Source: Odobenus rosmarus divergens
Lineage: Eukaryota; Chordata; Mammalia; Carnivora; Odobenidae
Direction: 5' to 3'
Length of the DNA stretch: 64,000 nt
Assembly: GCF_000321225.1 (NCBI RefSeq)
Contig: NW_004450664.1
Coordinates: 1,502,006 to 1,566,005, forward strand
Shown: piece after piece, positions 55,833 to 64,000 of the stretch
Position numbering within the stretch: the stretch's first letter is position 1
Layout of the letters: every line of letters begins with the position of its first letter
Notes under the pieces: model-generated
What the model was told of the DNA's origin: nothing
The model's input: the letters and a program-made list of their open reading frames with translations, nothing else
Database searches by the model: none
Program-made: the position numbers and the translations under genes

Positions 55833-55866
55833 GCGGGCGGGCGGGCGGCGGGGCGGGGCGGGGCGT
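55829..55866 (+). repeat. ACTR3B: (GGGC)n and GC-box array
   Basis: Tandem GGGC units run into three GGGGC units, giving several Sp1-type GC boxes. The many G-triplets could form a G-quadruplex. Length is likely polymorphic. Confidence 0.8.
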
Positions 55867-55877
55867 GCCCGCAACCT

Positions 55878-55904
55878 GATTGGCCGGCTGGGCAGCGTCA
55901 CGTG
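55878..55904 (+). promoter_or_regulatory. ACTR3B: inverted CCAAT box plus E-box
   Basis: GATTGGCC at 55878-55885 is an NF-Y-type inverted CCAAT box. GTCACGTG at 55897-55904 is a USF/MYC-type E-box, 12 bases further on. Confidence 0.55.
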
Positions 55905-56034
55905 GGCGGCCGCCGAGCATCCGGGCCCCCGGCGGCGGCGCTGCGGAGGCTCCCGGGAGCGGGCGGCGCGGCGAGCGGACGGCGGCGGCGCCTCCCGGGC
56001 CGCCCGCGTGGGCCAAGCGGCACGCGTGCCGAGC

Positions 56035-56078
56035 ATGGCGGGCTCCCTGCCTCCCTGCGTGGTGGACTGCGGCACCGG
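56035..56078 (+). CDS. ACTR3B: ACTR3B coding exon 1 (partial gene)
   Basis: Encodes the first 14 residues, MAGSLPPCVVDCGT, plus two bases (GG) of a split Gly codon. ACTR3B is an Arp3-type actin-related protein that can take the Arp3 place in the Arp2/3 complex, which nucleates branched actin in the cytoplasm. From memory human ACTR3B begins MAGSLPPCVVDCGTG whereas ACTR3 begins MAGRLPACVVDCGTG, so S4 and P7 point to ACTR3B. VVDCGTG is the first phosphate-loop strand of the actin fold. The donor GTAAGAG starts at 56079. The ATG has A at -3 and G at +4, a strong start context. Exon 2 (starting with the YTKLGYAG codons) was not seen to 64000, so intron 1 exceeds 7.9 kb. The head-to-head arrangement with XRCC2 supports the assignment. 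Confidence 0.93.
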
Positions 56079-56340
56079 GTAAGAGCCGCCGGCGCCCGCC
56101 CCGCTCCCGCGCGGCCCGCCCCTGCCCCGAAGCCGGGCACCTGCTCCGCGGCCCGCCCTGGCTCACCTGGCGGCCGCACAACGCCCCGGCGCTCGGCCGG
56201 CCACCTGTGCGCCCCGCCCCCTCCTCCCGGCCCCCGGGGCCACGCGCAGCGGCCGCTCACCTTTAAGGGCGCGGATCGCGGCGGCGGTGCGCGCACCTCG
56301 CCTCCCGCTCCTCCCGCGCGCCGGGCTGCTGCAGACCCTG

Positions 56341-58342
56341 CTGACGTTACTTGCCTTCCACCTGCCCAGCCGTGCCCCTCTGTGCCCCCAAGTGCCTGTC
56401 CCTTCTTGCTCATGATTCTTGACCACTTACTTGTGGAGGGTTTCACATCACTCTGCCAACTTGACACCTTTTGTGCAGCCCGCTTTGCTCTCTTCCAGTA
56501 TCGAATGGCTCACTCGGGCTGAGCTCTTGCTTCAGTTTGCGTTCACTTGCCTTTTCGCTTAAAAACAAATGTTAAAAAGGCTCCATTTTGAAAAACAAAG
56601 TCTAAATTTGGGAAAGCCTCTTTGTGGTATAGTTTTTTTTTTCCTCTTTACTTTTTTGGTTGAGATTGTTTCTTTTGATGTTGTTACAACATGCAGAAGA
56701 GATCTTAGGAAATTTCCTGTATTTTCAGTGCCCAAGCTTAGCTGATTTTAGGAAGGTGAATCCATTTAGCTGGTAGTTTGGAAATTTAGGCATGCCTGCT
56801 TGCATTATAGATGAAGTGCTTAATGAAATAGCCTGGAAGTAAATTTAGTCTCTTAAAGATTTTTTGACACGGGACTTTACATATTTTTGTCAGAAAATCT
56901 TCCGTGGCATGTTCACCTTAGCCTTGATTCTTTCTGTAGAAAAATGCACTTGGTTTGGTTTCCTTGACAACCTTGTGGGGGTGTCTTCTTTAATTTGTTA
57001 CAGTCCATCTCCTACTGATCATGCTTTCCTTTTGCTCCTGAAGCCACTAGCATTGATTACAGGCTGGAAAAAATGGCCTCTTGGCTTGTGCTAATTCTTT
57101 TTGAAATAAGTATTGTATCAGAAGTTTTGTGGCTCTTTATTTTAGAAGTTGTTTTGCTACCCAGAACACAAGCCAAAATCAAAATTGATGTGAACACCCC
57201 CCCCCCCCGCCCCGTTGTTGCCTCCTTATGCATTCCCTTCTTCCACAATATGGGTATTCATCCCATGCCCACCTGAGGTCTGGTTGTGTCAAGAGTGAAG
57301 GCAGCAGGTAAATGTATTTTTTCCACACGTGCATGTGAAATTTTGGCTTTTGTATTTTTGGTCTTGTAAACCTATTGAAATCTAAAGCATTCCTTGGTAG
57401 TAGCATTAAGGTAATGGCCACAGAGTTTGTCATACCTTTAATATTAGTAAGCTGGGGGCCTTACTCATCATTCTTGCTATAAATGTCTAAACCGTGGTGC
57501 TGTTCTGACCTTTTGAGGTAAGTGGTAAGTGTAACTTGGCTCACGTGGAGATAAAACTTCCGTGTATCATTGTTTTATGACCCCAGATCAATGCACTTGT
57601 CTTTTGTCTGTTGTAGACAGTGGCAGGGAATCGTCCCGCTAGGTTTCACACGGACATATTCTGTCGTGGAAATGACTGTGATTTACCATGAATTCCCAGG
57701 GTCCAGTATATGGTCGGAAGGAGCAGCCTCGGAGGGCTTAAATTTACTTGAGCATATCAGTAGTTCTTATATTTCCCAGAGAGTGGAAATTGTTTTTGAC
57801 TTTTACATCAAAATAGGGTTAAAAAAAGGGTAAAATGCCCATAAAAATAACCGGGACGAAGGAAAAAGACCTAGGTAGTCATCCTAAACTGTAGACCAGT
57901 AGTCACTGTGGTTCGCCTTAGTCTGCCTGTCTGACAAAATTATTAGAGAGTCATCGTCAGTTATGCAATTCTTGTCATCAAGAAGGAAGAGAAATACCTG
58001 CTTCTCAGGTGAAAAAGCTTTTTTTCTAGTACTAAATTCTAAAAGAAAAATTCACGTGGAACTACACATAGTGAACAGTAGTCACTTAATAGTGTACCAA
58101 GTACTATTTTTTTTTATAGTAAATAAAATTCGTTCTTGTAGCGTGCATCCTCCTCTAATAGTCCCTGAGACCAACTCAGTGGGCACAAGTGTGCTGGGGA
58201 GGGGGGGCAGGATAATGTGGACCAAGGTACCTCTTTGATCCAAAGATAAAGCTTTGTTTATTTAAAGGGATTACTGGGCTGCATAGTTTTCAGAGACTAT
58301 TCCACAAATTCTAGTGTCATTTCTCTTACCTTTTTTGGTATT
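56341..58342. other. ACTR3B: repeat-poor first-intron segment
   Basis: Two kilobases with no SINE, L1 or MIR that I can name, unlike the rest of the window. A C-run lies near 57197-57212. Frames of 60-91 codons show no known similarity. Confidence 0.5.
57197..57212. repeat. poly(C) tract
   Basis: A run of C broken by one G (ACACCCCCCCCCCGCCCCG). Confidence 0.9.
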
Positions 58343-58457
58343 TTTTTAAAAAGATTTTTTTTTTTTTTAAGTAATCTCTACACCCAGTACAGGGCTTGAA
58401 CCCACAATCCCAAGATCAAGAGTTGCACCTCCACTGACCGAGCCAGCCAGATGCCCC
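58343..58457 (-). mobile_element. Can-SINE, short form
   Basis: Antisense copy: T-run with TAAGTAATCTCTACACCC, GGGCTTGAACCCACAATCCC, GAGCCAGCCAGATGCCCC. Confidence 0.9.
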
Positions 58458-60480
58458 TTTTCTTGCATTTTTAAACTTACTTTGAAAAAATTTCAGACTT
58501 ACTAAAAAACTGCAAGAGTACCAAAAAACACTATATATTTTTTTTGGGGGGGGGAGGGAGGGAAAGAGAGAGAGGGACAGGTGTGGAGGGAGGGGCAGAG
58601 AGAGACTCTTAAGCAGGCTCCACACCCAGCGTGGAACCCAACGTGGGGCTGGATCTCACAACCTGAGATCATGAAGTGAGCTGAAATCAAGAGTCGGACG
58701 CTTAACTGACTGAGCCACCCAGGCACCCCTGCCTCTACCATATATTCTTCATCCATTTTCACCAGCTATTAACATTTGCTTTATCATTCTCTGTATAATC
58801 TATACATATTATTATTTTTCTGCACTGTTTGAGAGTAAGTTGCAGATATTGTGCCCTTTTATACCAAAATACTTCAGTGCGTGCTAAGAAGAGGGACTTC
58901 CTCTTATATAATCAGAGACCAATGATTTGAAGTAAAAAAAGTCTGACATTTCCACAGTGGTGTTCTCTAATCCGCTGTCTGGATTCCCATGAATGTTCCC
59001 GTCTCTGTCTTGTGGACTGTTCTTCCCCTCCCTCGTCCAGCACTGCATCTGTCTTTTAAGTCTCATCCAACTGGACCAGTCCCTTAGCCTTGTTCTGGTT
59101 TTCAGGACATTTGACATTTTTGGCAGCCAGCTGCCATGTATATTGTCCCTCAGTGTCAGCTTGTCTGTTGTTTCCCCATGATAGATTCAGGGTATGCATT
59201 TTTGTCAGGAATTTTGCAGAAGCGACGCCCATCTTTCTTGGGGCATCCCACCAGAATCTCCCCACCCCCGGCATTACTGAGATATAACTGACATATAACA
59301 TTGTGTAAGTTTAAGGTTGTACAACATTTTGATTTGATATATTTATATATTGCAAAATAATTACCACCATAGCTTTAGCTCACACCTCCCTCACATCACA
59401 TAGTTGCCATTTCTTTTTTGTGGTGAGAACATTTAAGTTTTAGTCTCTTAGCAACTTTCAGGTTTATGATACAGTATTACAGTATATAGGGTATATTACA
59501 GTATATAATACCGTGTACAGTATTACAGTCCAGTACATGAGACCCTGTAGTTGGAAAGCTTAAAATAGTGATATGCCTGCCTCCTTCTTGATGAAGTTCA
59601 CTTGGGTTAGTTGGATAGGGTGATGTCCACTAGATATCCTCACTGCATTGTTAATTTTTCCCTTTGTAATTAATGTCATTTATGGAGAGATATTTTGAGA
59701 TTATGTAAATGCCTGTTCTTCGTTAAACTTTCACCCATTAGTCTTAGTATCCATTGGTGATTTTTGCCCTAATTGATAATTGCAGTGATGGTGGCCAAAT
59801 TGTGATTATTTATACTCTAGTGTCATGTCTACATTTATTAGTTAATATTTTACTCTAAGGGCACACTTTCCCATAGTTCTTATCTATTTATTTATTATTT
59901 GTATGGGTTATTATTTTATTCAAAAGGTTCTTACTATATTTAATGGGTTATTATCTGTTATTGCCATTATTTGTTTTGATGCTTAAATTGTTTGAGATTT
60001 GACCAATAAAAGCCCATTCAAACTGTTTCTGGTGGTCTTTAGACATGTCCCTCTTTTTTTTTTTTTTGAGCATGATGCTATTATCAATAGACTGCAATGA
60101 TAGTCTTGTGTGTGCATATATTTTTGTACTTTTTGCTGGGTATCTCTGGGATAGGTTTCTAGAAGTGGGATTTCTGGGTCAAAGAGTAACTGCATATGTA
60201 ATTTTGCTAGTGGGTGTGAAATCCCACTCAGCAGTGTGTATCTTCACCAGTAATGTATGAAACTGCCTGTGTCCTCTTACAGACTCACTAACAGAGTATA
60301 TAGTCAAATTTTTTTTATTTTTACCAATCTAGAGGGTAAGAAATATTATAGTTTTAATTTGAATTTCTTCTTATGTGGGAAGATGGGCATCTTTTCATTT
60401 GGTTAAGAGACATTTACATTTCTGTGTTCTGTCGTGTCATTTCTCTGGCCCATTTTTCCGTGTGTTTTTGGTTTTGTGTT
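58458..60480 (-). mobile_element. old L1M-like 3' sequence, antisense
   Basis: GAGAGTAAGTTGCAGATATTG, ATACTTCAGTGCGTGCTAAG, ACTGAGATATAACTGACATA, CACCCATTAGTCTTAGTATC and TTTCTAGAAGTGGGATTTCTG occur in patterns known from antisense L1M 3' regions. More than one fragment may be joined. A SINE interrupts it. Confidence 0.55.
58538..58728 (-). mobile_element. Can-SINE, long form, diverged
   Basis: T-run then G-rich body, with GGGGCTGGATCTCACAACC and GAGCCACCCAGGCACCCC at the head end. Confidence 0.88.
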
Positions 60481-60484
60481 TCTT

Positions 60485-60975
60485 TGATTTCGGAAGTATT
60501 AGGGTGTGTTGGAAGTCCCACAGACCGCTCCTGGCTTCAGCGATTTGTTAGGGGCAATTCCAGGACTGTAGTGAAAAAGTACAAAGCAAAATCAGCCAAG
60601 GGAAAAGGCACATGAAGCAGAGTCAGGAGGAAACCAGGAGCAAGCTTCCAGAGTCCTCTCACTGGAACCACACGGACGTGCTTCGTCAGTCTCCAGTTCT
60701 GACAGCATGTCAAGGAAGTTCCTTAAAGACTCCATGCCCAGCATTGTTGAGGCTGGCCACGGCACCCCTGCCTAGCACATAACAAAATTGCAGAGCCCCA
60801 GAGGGAAAGCAGATGTTCAGCTTAAACTGTTGTTTGCGTGGTTTAGGCACAGTGAATACCATTGAGGGAATGGCGGGAATCCTCCTGACCCCAGATGCCA
60901 GCTGAGTGGCCAGGCTTGCAAGCAGGATTTCTAAAGAGTGCAGTCTTGGGCCTGTTAACTCTTTTCTGCATGTTG
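60485..60975 (+). mobile_element. possible LTR or other ancient repeat between L1 blocks
   Basis: CGATTTGTTAGGGGCAATTCC, AAAATCAGCCAAGGGAAAAGG, CAAGCTTCCAGAGTCCTCTC and CCTAGCACATAACAAAATTG resemble a repeated mammalian sequence I recall, probably an LTR. Class and edges are uncertain. Non-coding. Confidence 0.4.
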
Positions 60976-63900
60976 GGGTGTTAGCTCTTGATGATGTAAG
61001 TCACAAATACATTTTCTCTATATATCATTTGTCTTTTGCCACGCAAAGGTTTTTTAAAGTAATCAAATTTATTTATCTTTTTCTTATTGTTTCTAGATTT
61101 TGAGTCATAGTTAAGAAAGTCCCCCCCCTTCCCAGTTTATATGGTGTTTTTTCCTAATGGTTTTATTAACCCCCCCCCCCATTTAAATCTTTAATCCATT
61201 TGGAATGTATCCTGGGATATAGTATGAGGAAAGGACCCAGCTGGAACTATTTCTGTCTTTTTTCCTTCTGGCTATCTCATCTATCTCAACATCATTTATG
61301 GAAAAAAAAAAACAAAAAACAACCCTGTGCTTGGAGATTCTGCCTTTATCATGTACTAAATTTGTCTATGCAGTTGTGTTTATTTCTAGATTTTGTTTCA
61401 AGTTGCATTAATCTATTCATATGCCACCGCCACCACAGAGTTTTAATTACTGAGGCTTTAGAATGATTTCATACCTGGTGGGGCTGGCTTCTCCTACATG
61501 TTCCTTTCTTTTTTTAGGACTTTCTGGTAAATTTTTGCTTGTTCCTCCTAATAAACTCAGCTTCTCTAGTTCCACAGGGAGAATGCCTGATGGTATTTTT
61601 ATTTGGATTCTATTAAATTTATAAGTTAATTTAATGAGGACCATCTTTGTGATGGTGAGTCCTCCCATGGAAGAACATGGCATCTCTTTCCATTAGATCA
61701 AGTCTGTTTTGTATCTTTTAGGAATCCTGTGTTTCCCTCAGGTGGATTTCTTGTTAAGTTTACACCTAAGTATGTGATTTCTGTTTTGCTCTCATAAATG
61801 GTGTCTTCTTTTTCATTACGTTTTCTGTGTTTCTTCAATACATTAAGGCTCTTAGTTTTTTTGTGTCAGTTTTGTAACCTACTTTACAAAATACTCTTAG
61901 GTTGTATGAATTTTTCCCTTGATCTTTAAGGTTTTCCAGATATGGAATCTTTGGCAAACAGAGAGGGTTTTACCCCTTCCTTTTTATTGGTAGGAACTCT
62001 GTTTGCTTTTTTTTGACACACTGCAGTGACCATTACCTCCAAAATAATGTTAAATAGGAATGGAGTTAGTGGGCATTATTCTTTTGTTCTTTACTTTAGT
62101 GTGGCAGCTTCTGGTGTTTCTAAAATAAGATGCTGACCTACGGAATGGGAGAAGATATTCACAAATGACATATTGGATAAAGGGCTGGTATCCAAAATCT
62201 ACAAAGAACTTATCAAACTCAACAGCGAAAAACCCAAAAATCCACTAAAGAAATGGTAAGAAGACATGAACAGACATTTCTCCAAAGAAGACAAACAATT
62301 GGCTTATAGACACATGAAAAAATGCTCCACATCACTTGGCATTAGGGAAATGCAAATCAAAACTACAATGAGATACCACCTCACAGCAGTCAGAATGGCT
62401 AAAATTAACAAGACAGGAAACGACACATGTTGGCGAGGATGCGGAGAAAGGGGAAGCCTCCTACTCTGTTGGTGGGAATGCAAGCTGGTGCAGCCACTCT
62501 GGAAAAACAGTATGGAGGTTTCTCAAAAAGGTAAAAATAGAGCTACCCTATGACCCAGCAATTGCACTACTAGGTATTTAATACAAAGGATACAAACATA
62601 GTGATCCAAAGGGACACCTGCACCCCAATGTTTATAGCAGCAATGTCCACAACAGCCAAAATATGGAAAGAGCTAAGATGTCTATTGACAGATGAATGGA
62701 TAAAGAAGATGTGATATGTATCTACAATGGTATATTACTCAGCCATCAAAAAGAATGAAATCTTGCAATTTGTAACGATGTGGATGGAACTAGAGGGTAT
62801 TATGCTAAGTGAAATAGTCAGATAAAGACAACCACATGATTTTACTCATGTGGAATTTAAGAAACAAAACATGAACATAGGGGAATGGAAGGAAAAAGAA
62901 AAGATTAAATCAGAGAGGGAGACAAACCATGAGAGACTCTTAACTCTAGGGAACAAACTGAGGGTTGCTGAAGGGGAGGTGGGGGGATGGGGTAACTGGG
63001 GGATGGACATAAAGGAGGGCATGTGATGTGATGGGCACTGGGTGTTATATGCAACTGATGAATCCTTGGATTCTACCTCTGAAACTAATTATACACTATA
63101 TGTTAACTAAATTAAATTTAAATAAAAAAAGATGCTGGCTTTTGGACTGCTGCTGCTGCTGCTGTGTGTGTGCATGTATCATGTTAGTAGTCCATTTCTA
63201 TTTTTTTGGAATGTTTATATGGGTGTTGGATGTTGTCACATACTTTTATCGTAAATGGAACATGTAGTTTCTTCCTAATCCAGTTAATATGATGGGTTGT
63301 ATTAATGGATTTCCTCATAGTGAACCACTCTTGCATTCTGGGATAATCCCCGTTTGATCATGATGCATTATTTTTTGCTGTGTAGGTAGATTGTGTTTGT
63401 TAATGTTTTATTTGGGTTTTTGCATCGGTATAAGTGTGAGTGATTTATAGTTTGGTTTTTTGGTGGAATCCCTGTCAGATTTTGAGATCAGTGTCACACT
63501 CTGTTCATAAAGAAATTAAGAAATTTCACTCTCTTTCCATGCTCTGGAGTAGTCTGTTGTAGTATTGGGATTACCTGAGTTTTAAGGTCTTGGTAGAATT
63601 ACCCCAAGAAACTGGATGGACTTAGTGCTTGCTTGTAGGGAGACTTCTGCTACTCATCCTATTTCTTAAAAGCCTGTTGGATGTTCCATCTCAAGTGGAA
63701 TCAATTTTTTTGTGTTGTATTTGTCTAAAAAATTTTCATTTCATCTAGATTTTTCAAATGTATATAGTAGCCTCATGATTTAAAAAAATGTCTTCTGCAT
63801 TTATGGTTATTTTCCCTTTTGTCACTCAAATTTATGTGTTTTGTTCTCATCCTTTTTCTTGGTTGTCCTAGTGACTTGTCTTGTGTGTCTTTTTTCAAAG

Positions 63901-64000
63901 AATGAGCTTTGGGGTTTACTTATTGGTTTTGTGATTTTTCTGTTTTTTGACTCATTTATCTGCTTTTATCTTTGTTTTCTGCTTTCCTTTGTTTTTGAAT
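60976..64000 (-). mobile_element. old L1M ORF2, antisense, interrupted by a younger L1
   Basis: TTTATGGAAAAAAA after CTCAACATCA, CTGCCTTTATCATGTACTAA, GAGGCTTTAGAATGATTTC, then after the insertion GAACCACTCTTGCATTCTGG and ATAATCCCCGTTTGATCATG, are landmarks of antisense L1 ORF2 in correct order. Heavily decayed; it runs off the window. Confidence 0.8.
62136..63128 (+). mobile_element. 5'-truncated younger L1, sense, nested in old L1
   Basis: Starts in late ORF2 (CCTACGGAATGGGAGAAGAT) and runs through the ORF2 C-terminus (residues [13 protein letters not shown] and [12 protein letters not shown] at 62340-62510, then frameshifted) to the 3' UTR (GATGTGATGGGCACTGGGTG) and AAATAAAAAAA tail. AAGATGCTG at 62127-62135 and 63129-63137 is the target duplication. 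Confidence 0.9.

Larger units (their letters stand above)
55770..56340 (+). promoter_or_regulatory. ACTR3B: ACTR3B CpG-island promoter
   Basis: Very high G+C and CpG density starts near 55780 and fades by about 56340 in intron 1. No TATA box is seen. A YY1-like AAGATGGCGG, GC boxes, an inverted CCAAT box and a CACGTG E-box lie in order upstream of the coding start. Very long frames on both strands here (up to about 206 codons) follow from G+C content. Motif function is inferred. Confidence 0.88.
56079..64000 (+). other. ACTR3B: ACTR3B intron 1 (5' part)
   Basis: Begins with the GTAAGAG donor and runs off the right edge. The first 2.2 kb is free of recognised repeats; from 58.3 kb to the end it is almost wholly SINE, L1 and LTR-like sequence. 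No internal exon is recognised. Confidence 0.85.

Noticed and set aside
55898..56522. Open frames of 189 (minus) and 206 (plus) codons across the ACTR3B island
   Set aside because: Stop codons are rare in very G+C-rich DNA. Both strands are open at once, composition is Ala/Pro/Arg/Gly-rich, and the real ACTR3B exon and donor lie inside.
62266..62553. 95-codon frame resembling a real protein
   Set aside because: It is the decayed C-terminus of L1 ORF2 in a truncated element, already covered as a mobile element, not a separate gene.

Overview
This window is nuclear DNA from a carnivoran mammal. The best fit is an arctoid caniform (seal, sea lion, bear or mustelid lineage). The evidence is more than 50 tRNA-Lys-derived carnivore SINEs (Can-SINE/SINEC) in two forms. 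The long form has a tRNA head, a CT-rich body and an AAATAAATAAAATCTTTAAAA tail. The short form is little more than the tRNA-like head plus an A-rich tail. The long copies read GCCTTCGGCTCAGGTCATGATCCC, unlike the main dog or cat subfamilies as I remember them. There are also carnivore-type L1s, MIR and L2 relics, two hAT-like DNA elements and at least one MaLR LTR. No bacterial, plasmid, phage or CRISPR feature was seen.

Only two protein-coding genes are supported, each by its first coding exon. On the minus strand, the 13-codon first coding exon of XRCC2 (7247-7285) lies in a CpG-island promoter (about 6950-7510), and positions 1-7246 are its first intron. On the plus strand, the first coding exon of ACTR3B (56035-56078; MAGSLPPCVVDCGT plus a split Gly codon) lies in a second CpG island (about 55770-56340), and the rest of the window is its first intron. 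The two genes point away from each other across about 48.7 kb. This is the same order and orientation as human 7q36 (KMT2C, XRCC2, ACTR3B), recalled from general knowledge.

The 7.5-55.7 kb interval holds no intact protein-coding gene that I can defend. Its most gene-like object is a processed COX6C pseudogene at 34.1-34.55 kb (minus strand), with a poly(A) tract, a target-site duplication and one frameshifting base. Next to it lies a truncated L1 that used the same target site. A CpG-rich stretch at 31.1-31.76 kb has no recognisable gene and may be an orphan CpG island. Otherwise the region is layered retrotransposons: SINEs inside SINEs, SINEs inside L1s, an L1 with an inverted 5' end at 21.7 kb, a SINE carrying extra 3' sequence at 40.47 kb, and a young L1 inside an old one at 62.1-63.1 kb.

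The two genes do not form an operon or pathway. XRCC2 works in RAD51-dependent DNA repair and ACTR3B is an Arp3-type actin-related protein. No undescribed gene system was found. The observations worth a second look concern retrotransposition structure, the two promoters and the orphan CpG-rich segment. All repeat names are from memory of consensus sequences and were not checked with a masking program.
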